Shown piece by piece: positions 28,384-37,094 of a stretch of 64,000 nucleotides of DNA; the first letter of the stretch is position 1, and each line of letters starts with the position of its first letter. The notes under the pieces are model-generated. The model was not told the DNA's origin, made no database searches, and was given only the letters and a program-made list of their open reading frames with translations. A program made the translations under genes and the position numbers. The stretch covers positions 194,318-258,317 of the forward strand of contig NZ_RKLN01000004.1 of the NCBI RefSeq assembly GCF_004011835.1, in the 5' to 3' direction. This DNA comes from Rhodococcus spongiicola (GTDB lineage Bacteria > Actinomycetota > Actinomycetes > Mycobacteriales > Mycobacteriaceae).

Positions 28384-31056
28384 GTGACTTCCCCCAACAG
28401 CCCCCAGGGTGGGTGGCCCGACGGACCGCGCCGACCCAACGGGCCCCAGCAGAGTGGACGACCGGCCGGGCAGCAGCCCGGCCGTCCCGTCGGTGGGGCC
28501 GCCGGCCCGGCTCCCCGCCGCAACCCCGGGCCGCCGCCCGCCGGCCCGGGGCCGCAGCAGGGGCCCGCTGGTCGTCCGCCGCAGGGTGGTCGTCCGCCGC
28601 AAGGCCGCCCGCCGCAGGGAAGTCCGCCGCAAGGGAGTTCGTCGCAGGGCCGCCCGCCGCAGGGTCGTCCACCACAGGGTGGTCGCCCGCCGCAGGGGGG
28701 CCCTCCTAGGCAGGGGGGAGGGCCTCCTCAGGGGCGCCCCGGTTCGGGGGGTGCACGTCCTGCCCAGGGTGGGGGCCGCGGAAACGGTGGTCGTCCACCG
28801 GGCGGCCCGCCGCCCACCGCGCGCAAATCCGGAGGTGGTTCAGGTGGTGAGCCGCCGAAGCCACCCAAGAAGACGCCGTCCAAGAACTCCAAACGGTGGA
28901 AGATTGTTCGCCGCACCGCGTACGTGGCCGTCGCTTTGGGTCTGATCGTGCCGATCCTGACGTTGATGATCGCCTACATCGTCACCGACGTGCCACGCCC
29001 CGGTGACATGACGACCAACCAGGTCGCGACGATCCTCGCGTCCGACGGGGAGACCGAGATCACCCGCGTCGTGCCACCGCAGGGCAACCGCACCGAGGTC
29101 GCGATCGACCAGATCCCGGTCCACGTCCGCAATGCCGTGCTCGCGGCCGAGGACCGCAACTTCTACAGCAACCCGGGCTTCTCAGTGACCGGTTTCGCGC
29201 GCGCCGCACGGGACAACGTACTTGGCCGCGACAGCGCCGGCGGCGGTTCGACGATCACCCAGCAGTACGTCAAGAACGCTGTCGTGGGTTCGGAACGCTC
29301 CCTTACCCGCAAGATGAAAGAACTCGTGATCTCGTCGAAGATGGCCCGCGAGTGGTCCAAGGACGAGATCCTCGCCGCGTACCTGAACACCATCTACTTC
29401 GGCCGGGGCGCGTACGGCGTAGCGGCCGCGTCCGAGGCTTACTTCGGCAAACCGGTCGAGAACCTGACCGTCGCCGAGGGAGCGTTGCTGGCCGCGGTGA
29501 TCCAGCTGCCTTCGCTGCTGGAGCCTGAGACCAACCCGACGGGTGCCCAGGCACGGTGGAACTACGTTCTCGACGGCATGGTCGAAAGCGAGACGCTCAG
29601 TGCCGCCGACCGTGCCGCGATCCAGTTCCCGCCAGTTGTCCCGCTTGCCGAGGTCAACGCCGGTTCCGGTGGTCTCGGCCCGGAGGGCCTGATCAAGCAG
29701 CAGGTCCTCAAGGAAATGGCGGCGATGGGGATCAGCGAACAGGACCTCAACACCGCGGGACTGCAGATCACCACCACGATCGACCCACAGGCACAGCAGG
29801 CTGCGCTCGACGCGGTCGAAACCTACATGGAAGGCGGGCCGACCGAGCTGCGGACCGCGGTCGTCTCGATCGATCCGCGCACCGGAGGCGTGCGCGCCTA
29901 CTACGGCGGGGAGAACGGCACCGGATTCGACTTCGCGCAGGCCGGCCTGCAGACCGGATCGTCGTTCAAGGTCTTCGGCGTCGCGGCCGCGCTCGACCAA
30001 GGCATCCCGCTGTCGCAGATGTACGACAGCTCGCCGCTGACCATCAACGGCCTGACAATCAACAACAGTGAGGGTGTGTCCTGCGGGACGTGCACCCTCG
30101 CCGAGGCACTCAAGCGGTCGCTCAATACCCCCCTGTACCGGATGCAGCTGGAGCTGGAACACGGTCCGGCCGACGTCGCCGACATGGCCCACCTTGCCGG
30201 TATCGCCGAGGAGATTCCGGGCGTGGGCATGACACTTACCGAGCCTGACGGACGGGGTCCCAACAACGGCATCGTGCTCGGCCAGTACCAGACACGGCCG
30301 ATCGACATGGCGTCCGCCTACGCGACGTTCGCGGCGTCGGGCGAGTACTACGAGCCGTACTTCGTCGAGAGGGTCGTAGCCTCCGACGGCACGGTTCTGC
30401 TCGACCGTGGCGCGCCGGCCGGTGAGACCCGTATCGATGCCGCGGTGGCCGACAACCTCACCGCCGCGATGGAGCCGATCGCCGGGTACTCGCGAAATAA
30501 CGACCTGGCAGGTGGACGTGCGTCGGCCGCGAAGACCGGAACTACGCAGCTCGGCGACACCGGTTCCAACAAGGACGCGTGGATGGTCGGATTCACGCCG
30601 TCGTTGTCGACGGCGGTGTGGGTCGGCACCGAGCAGAATCAGCCGCTCGTGGACAGTTCGGGCGCGATGGTGTGGGGGTCGGGGCTGCCATCGACCATCT
30701 GGAAGGCGACGATGGACGGCGCCCTGGAGGGCACCGCCATCGAGAAGTTCCCGAAGCCGGAGGCGATCGGCGGGCAGGCGGGCGTTCCGACGTTCACGGG
30801 CCCGCCGACGACGACTACCCCCCCGCCGTCGCCGGAGATGACGTTGCCGGGGCTGCCGCTCGAGATCACCACGAGCAACGTGGAGATCCTGCCGGGTGTG
30901 ACGATCCCGATCCCGGGTCTCGCTCCGGGACGGAACGCCGATGAGTCGACGATCGAGTCGCCCAGTCTGACGACGACGGAGCCGTCGCCCCCGGCGCGCG
31001 GTGGGGTTCCGCAGGCGCAGCGGCAACCCGTGCCCCAGCCCGTGCCCGCCGGGTAA
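28384..31056 (+). CDS. ponA: Class A penicillin-binding protein PonA
   Basis: The 890-residue bifunctional peptidoglycan synthase begins with a long cytoplasmic Pro/Gly/Arg/Gln-rich region (about 1-170, repeats such as GRPPQG). One membrane helix follows (about 178-202), then the GT51 domain with E256 in AAEDRNFY, and the transpeptidase with SSFK (Ser526, Lys529), SLN (579-581) and KTGT (717-720). A Pro/Thr-rich tail ends it. Neighbours (DUF5318 before, glycosyltransferase after) match the mycobacterial ponA1 locus. Its extracytoplasmic part is closely related to the PBP at 14878-17037. Confidence 0.94.
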   Translation: MTSPNSPQGGWPDGPRRPNGPQQSGRPAGQQPGRPVGGAAGPAPRRNPGPPPAGPGPQQGPAGRPPQGGRPPQGRPPQGSPPQGSSSQGRPPQGRPPQGGRPPQGGPPRQGGGPPQGRPGSGGARPAQGGGRGNGGRPPGGPPPTARKSGGGSGGEPPKPPKKTPSKNSKRWKIVRRTAYVAVALGLIVPILTLMIAYIVTDVPRPGDMTTNQVATILASDGETEITRVVPPQGNRTEVAIDQIPVHVRNAVLAAEDRNFYSNPGFSVTGFARAARDNVLGRDSAGGGSTITQQYVKNAVVGSERSLTRKMKELVISSKMAREWSKDEILAAYLNTIYFGRGAYGVAAASEAYFGKPVENLTVAEGALLAAVIQLPSLLEPETNPTGAQARWNYVLDGMVESETLSAADRAAIQFPPVVPLAEVNAGSGGLGPEGLIKQQVLKEMAAMGISEQDLNTAGLQITTTIDPQAQQAALDAVETYMEGGPTELRTAVVSIDPRTGGVRAYYGGENGTGFDFAQAGLQTGSSFKVFGVAAALDQGIPLSQMYDSSPLTINGLTINNSEGVSCGTCTLAEALKRSLNTPLYRMQLELEHGPADVADMAHLAGIAEEIPGVGMTLTEPDGRGPNNGIVLGQYQTRPIDMASAYATFAASGEYYEPYFVERVVASDGTVLLDRGAPAGETRIDAAVADNLTAAMEPIAGYSRNNDLAGGRASAAKTGTTQLGDTGSNKDAWMVGFTPSLSTAVWVGTEQNQPLVDSSGAMVWGSGLPSTIWKATMDGALEGTAIEKFPKPEAIGGQAGVPTFTGPPTTTTPPPSPEMTLPGLPLEITTSNVEILPGVTIPIPGLAPGRNADESTIESPSLTTTEPSPPARGGVPQAQRQPVPQPVPAG

Positions 31057-31078
31057 CCGATCCCGGTAGCCTCGCGGA

Positions 31079-32665
31079 GTGGCCGACAGCACAACGGGTG
31101 GTACGGAAACCCGAGACGGCGGCGAGATGGTGTCCCCGGCACCTCTCGCCGCCGATCGGCGTTCCGCGGACTGGCGCGACGTGCCTGGACACACCGATCC
31201 GCTCACGTCGAGGCTCTCGTCGACCATCGGAGGTCCGGTCGGACGGCACGCGCTGATCGGTCGGAGCCGATTCTTCACCCCGATGCGGGCGATCCTGCTG
31301 CTAGCCGTGGCGTTCCTCATTCTCGGTTGGTTCTCCAAGGCGGCCTGCATCCAGCAAGCTCCGGTCGGCGTGAACGGTGCGCTCGGCCTGGACTGGAGCG
31401 GGAACCGTCAGTACGTCGCGATGTGCTACTCGGACACCGTCCCGCTCTATGGCGCCGAGCGCCTGGACGAGGGTGCCTTCCCGTACAAGAAGTCGTGGGA
31501 GGAGCCTCGATCCGACGGCTCGGTGCAGCAGCGGTACATGGAGTATCCCGTGCTGTCCGGCCTCTACCAGTACGGCTCGATGGTGGTCGCGAAGGCGTGG
31601 CACTCGTCGACTTGGCTGCCCGGCGGCCTGCAGGTGGCGATCTACTTCAACGTCGTCGCCTTCGGTCTGGCCGTGGCGTGGCTGGTGACGGTCTGGGCCA
31701 GTGCGCTGCTGGCCGGCCGACGCGTGTGGGACGCCGCGTTGATCGCGTGCTCACCGCTGGTGGTTGTGCACGCTTTCACCAACTTCGACCCGCTCGCCAC
31801 GGTGTTCGCGGCCGGAGGCTTGTTGGCGTGGGCTCGCAAACGTCCGGTGCTCGCGGGAGTGCTGCTCGGGCTCGGGGGTGCCGTCAAGCTGTATCCGCTG
31901 CTGCTGCTCGGTCCACTGCTCGTGCTGTGCCTGCGCGCCGGTCGGATCCGAGCGTGGGCACATACTGCGATGGCCGCGATCGCAGCATGGCTGGTCGTGA
32001 ATCTTCCTATCGCACTGCTGTTTCCGCGCGGGTGGGCGGAGTTCTTCCGGCTCAACTCCGAGCGGGGTGCGGACCCCGACTCGATCTACAACGTCATCTC
32101 GTCGTTCACCGGGTGGGCCGGGTTCGACGGGCCGCTCGCTCCCGGCGAGTCCCCGAGCGTGCTCAACGCGGTGTCGCTGCTCGCGTTCGTCGCGGTCTGC
32201 GTCGGCATCGGCTACGTTGCGCTGACGGCGCCGCGACGTCCCCGGGTGACGCAGCTGTGCTTCCTGCTGGTCGCGGGCTTCCTGCTCACCAACAAGGTGT
32301 GGAGTCCGCAGTACTCGCTGTGGCTGGTGCCGCTCGCGGTGCTGGCCTTGCCCCACCGCCGGATCCTGTTGGCGTGGATGACGATCGACGCCTTCGTCTG
32401 GGTGCCCCGGATGATGTACTACCTCGGAGTCGGCAACAAGGGCCTGCCCGAGCAGTGGTTCACCGGAACCGTGGTGATCCGCGATCTCGCCGTCCTCGCC
32501 CTGTGCGTGCTCGTGCTTCGGCAGATCTACCGGCCCTCGGAGGACCTGGTGCGGTTCGGGTTCATCGACGACCCCGTCGGTGGCGTCCTCGACCAGGCCG
32601 AGGACGCCCCGCCACGGTGGCTGCCGGCGTGGTTGCGGCCGCGGGTAGGCGTCAGGTCCGGGTAG
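31079..32665 (+). CDS. Glycosyltransferase family 87 (DUF2029) membrane protein
   Basis: The 528-residue polytopic protein has about ten membrane segments starting near residue 65. The pattern is that of polyprenol-phosphate-mannose dependent transferases: YMEYPVLSGLYQYGSMVVAK, and LGLGGAVKLYPLLLLGPLLV with the acceptor-loop Lys. It corresponds in position to Rv0051. It probably adds a sugar to a cell-envelope glycolipid on the outer face of the membrane. It begins with GTG 22 bases after ponA. Confidence 0.85.
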   Translation: MADSTTGGTETRDGGEMVSPAPLAADRRSADWRDVPGHTDPLTSRLSSTIGGPVGRHALIGRSRFFTPMRAILLLAVAFLILGWFSKAACIQQAPVGVNGALGLDWSGNRQYVAMCYSDTVPLYGAERLDEGAFPYKKSWEEPRSDGSVQQRYMEYPVLSGLYQYGSMVVAKAWHSSTWLPGGLQVAIYFNVVAFGLAVAWLVTVWASALLAGRRVWDAALIACSPLVVVHAFTNFDPLATVFAAGGLLAWARKRPVLAGVLLGLGGAVKLYPLLLLGPLLVLCLRAGRIRAWAHTAMAAIAAWLVVNLPIALLFPRGWAEFFRLNSERGADPDSIYNVISSFTGWAGFDGPLAPGESPSVLNAVSLLAFVAVCVGIGYVALTAPRRPRVTQLCFLLVAGFLLTNKVWSPQYSLWLVPLAVLALPHRRILLAWMTIDAFVWVPRMMYYLGVGNKGLPEQWFTGTVVIRDLAVLALCVLVLRQIYRPSEDLVRFGFIDDPVGGVLDQAEDAPPRWLPAWLRPRVGVRSG

Positions 32666-32702
32666 GTCTGCGCCCACCTCGCATCGTGGTGGCCGGACGC
32701 AC

Positions 32703-33380
32703 TCAGACGTGCAGCGCCGTGAAGGGCTTGAAGGGAATGTTCCTCACTCCGAGCCAGATCAGGGCCACCGTCAGTACGGCCGTGGGTGCCCAGGACAGGT
32801 GCTGCCAGCCGCGAATCCTACGCCCGTGCAGCCGCCCCCAGGTCCACCTGAGATACGCCTCGACGAGAAGGGCGAGCGCTGCCACGCCGACGGCGTTGTA
32901 TCGCAGCGCCCTCGAGAAGTCGATGTGAAGGAGCGCGTAGAGCATGCGGGCACTGCCGCACCCTGGGCAGGTGATCCCCAGGAGTGCTTTCGTCGGGCAC
33001 ACTGGGATGGCGCCACCAGGCGTCGTCGGGTCGGTCCAGGCGACGAATCCACACACCGCGGTGGAGGCGGCGGCAACGGCCGCGGGTGCGCCGAGGCGCA
33101 GCACTGATGCCTGGGGCGTTGCGGGGTCCAACTGGGATTCGCGCATCACGCGCCGGCGGTTGCTGGCCCAGCGGCGACTATTAGGACGAAGTAGAGCACT
33201 CTGACGGCGTCCTCGAAGGCCTTGCAAGACCGTCGCGAGGATCGCCCGGAACAGGTTGTTGTCCATCGGCGGGGTCACATGTCGGGACGGGAGCGGCGCC
33301 GGGCAACTGGCGTTGGGCGGCGATGGGAAACCCTGCTGCTCGTAGTTCGGCTCCTGGTCGGGGTACGGATTCTCAGTCAC
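32703..33380 (-). CDS. DUF2752 domain membrane protein
   Basis: The 225-residue product has a polar N-terminus, then the DUF2752 core: VCPTKALLGITCPGCGSARM, in which Cys and the GCGS motif are characteristic, followed by LYALLHIDFSRALRYN and two more membrane helices. The start is GTG at 33380. The function of the domain is not known. It converges on the glycosyltransferase gene. Confidence 0.8.
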   Translation of the reverse strand: MTENPYPDQEPNYEQQGFPSPPNASCPAPLPSRHVTPPMDNNLFRAILATVLQGLRGRRQSALLRPNSRRWASNRRRVMRESQLDPATPQASVLRLGAPAAVAAASTAVCGFVAWTDPTTPGGAIPVCPTKALLGITCPGCGSARMLYALLHIDFSRALRYNAVGVAALALLVEAYLRWTWGRLHGRRIRGWQHLSWAPTAVLTVALIWLGVRNIPFKPFTALHV

Positions 33381-33572
33381 TAACTGGCCTCACTTGGTTT
33401 GGACACTGCGATGTCGCCGAAACAGACAGACTGGAAACAGGCGGACTAGACAGCCTAGTTCTCCTGGCGCAGCTCTCGGGTCGACTACCCGAAGAAGCGG
33501 CCCGGAGATCAATTTCCCAGGTCACAGGGCTCTCGTGTAGCCTGCAAAGGTTGCTGACGCAACGACCCTCCT

Positions 33573-33591
33573 GCCACGGACAGTCCGTGGC
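33573..33591 (+). promoter_or_regulatory. Hairpin in the rpsF leader
   Basis: GCCACGG (33573-33579), loop ACAGT and CCGTGGC (33585-33591) form a perfect stem 34 bases upstream of rpsF, followed by CCG. In many bacteria the S6:S18 complex binds a leader hairpin with a CCG element to repress the operon; this could be such a site, but the fit to that motif is not tested. Confidence 0.35.
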
Positions 33592-33624
33592 CGTTTCACA
33601 GTCCATAGGAGGTGATGAGGTCTT

Positions 33625-33912
33625 ATGCGTCATTACGAATTGATGGTCATCCTGGACCCCAGCCTGGACGAGCGCACTGTCGCCCCGTCGCTGGATACGT
33701 TCCTCAACGTCGTCCGTCAGGACGGCGGCAATGTCGACAAGGTCGATGTGTGGGGTAAGCGGCGTCTCGCGTACGAGATCGAGAAGCACAGCGAAGGCAT
33801 CTACGCGGTCATCGACATCACCGCCGAGCCGGCCACCGTCAACGAGCTCGACCGTCAGCTCGGTCTGAACGAGTCGGTGCTCCGCACGAAGGTCCTGCGC
33901 CAGGGCAAGTGA
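33625..33912 (+). CDS. rpsF: 30S ribosomal protein bS6
   Basis: The 95-residue protein starts [19 protein letters not shown] and contains [20 protein letters not shown], the typical bS6 pattern. It binds bS18 in the small subunit. It heads rpsF-ssb-rpsR-rplI, the conserved actinobacterial order. A strong ribosome-binding site (AGGAGG at 33607-33612) precedes it. Confidence 0.97.
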   Translation: MRHYELMVILDPSLDERTVAPSLDTFLNVVRQDGGNVDKVDVWGKRRLAYEIEKHSEGIYAVIDITAEPATVNELDRQLGLNESVLRTKVLRQGK

Positions 33913-34013
33913 TTCCCGTTTGATTCGGGCCCGGGCGTCGGGGCAGCTGTTTGTCCCCGCGAGCACCTAGGCTCTCGAACAACAGGAACTCCACACACTG
34001 CAGGAGGAACCAC

Positions 34014-34541
34014 ATGGCAGGCGACACCGTCATCACCGTCATCGGAAACCTGACGGCTGATCCCGAGCTTCGTTTCACCCCGTCGGGTGCAGCGGTCGCG
34101 AACTTCACCGTCGCGTCCACGCCTCGCATCTTCGACCGTCAGACCAACGAGTGGAAAGACGGTGAGGCTCTGTTCTTGCGTTGCAACATCTGGCGCGAGG
34201 CGGCGGAGAACGTGGCGGAGAGCTTGACCCGCGGCTCGCGAGTGATCGTGAGTGGACGGCTCAAGCAGCGCTCCTTCGAAACCCGTGAGGGTGAGAAGCG
34301 CACTGTCGTCGAGCTCGAGGTCGACGAGATCGGCCCGTCGCTCCGTTACGCCACGGCGAAGATCAACAAGGTCAGCCGTGGTGGTGGCGGGGGCGGCTTC
34401 GGTGGCTCCTCCGGCGGATCCGGCGGCGGACGTCCGGCGTCCACTAGCCACAGCCAAGGCGGAGACGATCCGTGGAACACCGCGTCGCAGGCGGGTTCCT
34501 ACGGAGGCTCCCAAGGCAGCGACGACGAACCGCCGTTCTGA
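34014..34541 (+). CDS. ssb: Single-stranded DNA-binding protein
   Basis: The 175-residue SSB has an OB-fold domain (about 1-115: [58 protein letters not shown]), a Gly/Ser-rich linker, and the acidic tip DDEPPF used to recruit partner proteins. The ATG at 34014 follows GGAGGA. It lies between rpsF and rpsR as usual. Confidence 0.97.
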   Translation: MAGDTVITVIGNLTADPELRFTPSGAAVANFTVASTPRIFDRQTNEWKDGEALFLRCNIWREAAENVAESLTRGSRVIVSGRLKQRSFETREGEKRTVVELEVDEIGPSLRYATAKINKVSRGGGGGGFGGSSGGSGGGRPASTSHSQGGDDPWNTASQAGSYGGSQGSDDEPPF

Positions 34542-34580
34542 TCCGTACCCGATCGGAACATCCAGAAAACGAGGAAAGAC

Positions 34581-34823
34581 ATGCCGAAGGCGCCGCTGCG
34601 CGAAAAGGTTATGAAGAAGAAGGTCTGCGCGTTCTGCAAGGAAAAGAACACGCAGATCGACTACAAGGACACGACGCTGCTGCGTAAGTACGTCAGCGAC
34701 CGCGGCAAGATCCGCGCACGCCGTGTCACCGGCAACTGTGTCCAGCATCAGCGGGACGTCGCGGTGGCCGTGAAGAACTCGCGTGAGGTGGCGCTGCTGC
34801 CTTACGTTTCGACGGCTCGCTAA
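34581..34823 (+). CDS. rpsR: 30S ribosomal protein bS18
   Basis: The 80-residue protein has the bS18 pattern ([34 protein letters not shown]). The CxxC plus later Cys and His suggest the zinc-binding C+ form; many actinobacteria also carry a second zinc-free copy. Its last codons are duplicated as a remnant at about 54160-54220 beyond the catabolic island. Confidence 0.96.
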   Translation: MPKAPLREKVMKKKVCAFCKEKNTQIDYKDTTLLRKYVSDRGKIRARRVTGNCVQHQRDVAVAVKNSREVALLPYVSTAR

Positions 34824-34839
34824 GGAAAGGGAGGACGAC

Positions 34840-35292
34840 ATGAAGCTGATCCTCACCGCTGACGTGGACAACCTCGGTGCGCCCGGCGACACCGTGGAGG
34901 TCAAGGACGGCTACGGCCGCAACTACCTGCTCCCCCGCGGCCTGGCCATCGTTGCCACCCGTGGTGCCCAGAAGCAGGTCGAGGGCATCCGTCGCGCTCA
35001 GGACGCGCGCGCGGTCCGCGGTCTCGACCACGCCAAGGAGCTCAAGGCCGCGATCGAGGGTCTCGAGGGCGTGTCCCTGTCGGTGAAGACCTCCGCCGCG
35101 GGCAAGCTGTTCGGTTCCGTCACCGCTACTGACGTCGCGGGCGCCATCAAGGCTGCCGGCGGCCCGGTCGTCGACAAGCGCAACCTCGAGCTGCCGAAGG
35201 CCCACATCAAGAACACCGGCAAGCACCTGATCGTGGTCAACCTCCACCCCGAGGTTGCCGCCAAGTTCCACCTGAACGTCGTCGCCGCCTAG
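34840..35292 (+). CDS. rplI: 50S ribosomal protein bL9, intact copy
   Basis: The 150-residue protein has both domains: N-terminal [20 protein letters not shown] with [13 protein letters not shown], a central helix, and the C-terminal domain ending in [17 protein letters not shown]. It follows rpsR by 16 bases. A degenerate copy with a 74-codon internal deletion lies 19 kb downstream at 54238-54467, so this is the functional gene. Confidence 0.97.
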   Translation: MKLILTADVDNLGAPGDTVEVKDGYGRNYLLPRGLAIVATRGAQKQVEGIRRAQDARAVRGLDHAKELKAAIEGLEGVSLSVKTSAAGKLFGSVTATDVAGAIKAAGGPVVDKRNLELPKAHIKNTGKHLIVVNLHPEVAAKFHLNVVAA

Positions 35293-35311
35293 TCGGACGC
35301 CACGTTCTCCA

Positions 35312-35345
35312 CAGGGCCCCGCAGACTTCGGTCTGCGGGGCCCTG
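35312..35345 (+). terminator. Terminator of the rpsF-ssb-rpsR-rplI operon
   Basis: A perfect 15-bp stem (CAGGGCCCCGCAGAC at 35312-35326, complement at 35331-35345) with a TTCG tetraloop, 20 bases past rplI. It is also positioned to stop transcription coming from the convergent styA2B operon. Confidence 0.9.
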
Positions 35346-35375
35346 TGTGTCTTTCCGGCGCCGGTTTCGGATAGT

Positions 35376-37094
35376 TCAGGTTCCCGGAAAGTCCGGATGC
35401 CGGGAAGCCAACCGGTACGCGCCCGAATGGAACACCAGGGGTTCGCCGCCCGCTGCGTCGTACTCCTCCACCTCGCCGAGGAAGATCACATGGTCTCCGG
35501 CATCCACGCGTTGCACGGTGCGGCACTGGAAGCGGGCGACGGCGTCTTCCAATAGCGGCACGCCGCCGCATCCCTCCGAGGTGGCGATGCCGGCGAACTT
35601 GTCCGGGGCCGGCGTGGCGAACTGGCGTGAGAGGTCGTGCTGATCGGCGGCCAGCACATTGACGGCGAAGTGTGTGGCGTCGATCAGGTCGGGCAGACTC
35701 GGCGCCTTCTTGGCCGGGCACCACAGCACCAGCGGCGGGTCCAGCGACACCGAGGTGAACGAATTCGCGGTGACGCCGATCTTTCGCCCGTCCGCCGCTC
35801 GACTGGTCACGACGGTGACTCCGGTGGCGTACTGGCCGAGGGCCCGGCGCAGATCCCGGATGTCGAACTGGCCTCGGTCGGACTGTTCCTTGGCCGCCAC
35901 GAACCGCCGCGCCTCGTCGGCGTCGTACCACCAGTTGTGTGTGGTGCGCGGGTCGTTGAAGGCCTCGGCGATCGCCGCGGCCACGCCGGGGACGTGTTCG
36001 GCCTGCTCGAACAGCCACAGCAGGTGCGGGGCGGGTGTGCGCAGCATGCTGTTGGTCCAGGCCACCGACCACTGTGCCCAGCCTCGCCAGAACTTGTCGA
36101 ACGTCCGCTGCATCCAGTGCCGATCGAATTCGGCCGCGCCGCGGGCGATGATCGCATCGAAGTACACGCCGGCGGCCTGCGCGGCGTTGTTCGACCCCTG
36201 CCCGGTGACCGGGTCGTTGAGCACCACGGCGTCGGCCATCCCGAGCACCGGCACACCGGACGGCAGGATCGCCACGGGGTGCCGAACGGTCGGCGTGAAC
36301 CGCCCGCGCAGGGTCCCGGCCTCGTCGGTCAGCCTGATGTTCGCGCAGCGCGCGTGCTCTTGCGGAAAGTGCTGCGCGAGAATCTCCTTGGCGCGCGCGA
36401 GGTGCTCGTCCGGGGTGTGCACGTCGTCCCAGCAGTCCATCGGTCCCCCGGGGAGGCCCTCCATGACCATGATCTCGCAGGGCCCGGTGGTGGTGAGGGC
36501 GGGAAGCACGAAGTACTCGCCGACGCCGGGCGCGATGTTCAGCGACAGGTCGGCCCCGTCAGGGTGCGGGTCGAGGCCGTTGACGTAGGCCAGTGCCAGC
36601 GCGCGCTGCGGGCGGTCGAAGGGGGTCTTCTCCCGGTCCGGCGCGAACATCCGCCCGAGGTCGCCCTTGCCGGTGGACACGACCACCAGATCGTGGTTGT
36701 ACGCGAGTTCCTCGAGGTCCGCGACGGATGCCGAGCGGACAATTAGTTTTCCTCCGGCGGCTACGAACTCCTCCATCCAGGTGGCGCATTTGACCCGCTG
36801 GTCCACCGATTGCGCATAGTGCTCCAGGCCGGCGCTGAAGCCCCCTTCCCCGACGCTCACCGCCACCTGTTCGATGCGGGGACAGGCGCTCGCCCAGGTG
36901 TCGGCCTCGAGTTCCCGCTCGATCGTGAGCGACGAATCGAACATGCACTGGCTGGACATCACCGGACCCGACCGCACCTGCTCGGCGGTGCGGTCGGTCA
37001 GCAGCGTGACGTCGTAGTCCGCCCGGAGCAGGCTGCGGGCCAGCAGCGCACCGGACTGGCCGGCACCGACAATCGCTATGCGACGCATGGTCAC
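35376..37094 (-). CDS. styA2B: StyA2B: self-sufficient styrene/indole monooxygenase-flavin reductase fusion
   Basis: The 572-residue protein joins two enzymes. Residues of about 1-410 are a StyA-type FAD epoxidase (IAIVGAGQSGALLARSLLRA, VMSSQCMFDSSL, LPGGPMDCWDD). About 415-572 is a StyB-type flavin reductase (DIRDLRRALGQYATGVTVVT, GVTANSFTSVSLDPPLVLW). Such fusions are known from Rhodococcus opacus 1CP, where the reductase supplies reduced FAD to itself and to StyA1. The family epoxidises styrene and turns indole into its 2,3-epoxide. The GTG start overlaps the styA1 stop; an ATG at 37088 is an alternative. Confidence 0.92.
   Translation of the reverse strand: MTMRRIAIVGAGQSGALLARSLLRADYDVTLLTDRTAEQVRSGPVMSSQCMFDSSLTIERELEADTWASACPRIEQVAVSVGEGGFSAGLEHYAQSVDQRVKCATWMEEFVAAGGKLIVRSASVADLEELAYNHDLVVVSTGKGDLGRMFAPDREKTPFDRPQRALALAYVNGLDPHPDGADLSLNIAPGVGEYFVLPALTTTGPCEIMVMEGLPGGPMDCWDDVHTPDEHLARAKEILAQHFPQEHARCANIRLTDEAGTLRGRFTPTVRHPVAILPSGVPVLGMADAVVLNDPVTGQGSNNAAQAAGVYFDAIIARGAAEFDRHWMQRTFDKFWRGWAQWSVAWTNSMLRTPAPHLLWLFEQAEHVPGVAAAIAEAFNDPRTTHNWWYDADEARRFVAAKEQSDRGQFDIRDLRRALGQYATGVTVVTSRAADGRKIGVTANSFTSVSLDPPLVLWCPAKKAPSLPDLIDATHFAVNVLAADQHDLSRQFATPAPDKFAGIATSEGCGGVPLLEDAVARFQCRTVQRVDAGDHVIFLGEVEEYDAAGGEPLVFHSGAYRLASRHPDFPGT

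Noticed and set aside
29182-31350. 722-codon minus-strand open frame opposite ponA
   Set aside because: It mirrors the ponA coding sequence, has no family pattern and is a high-GC artefact.
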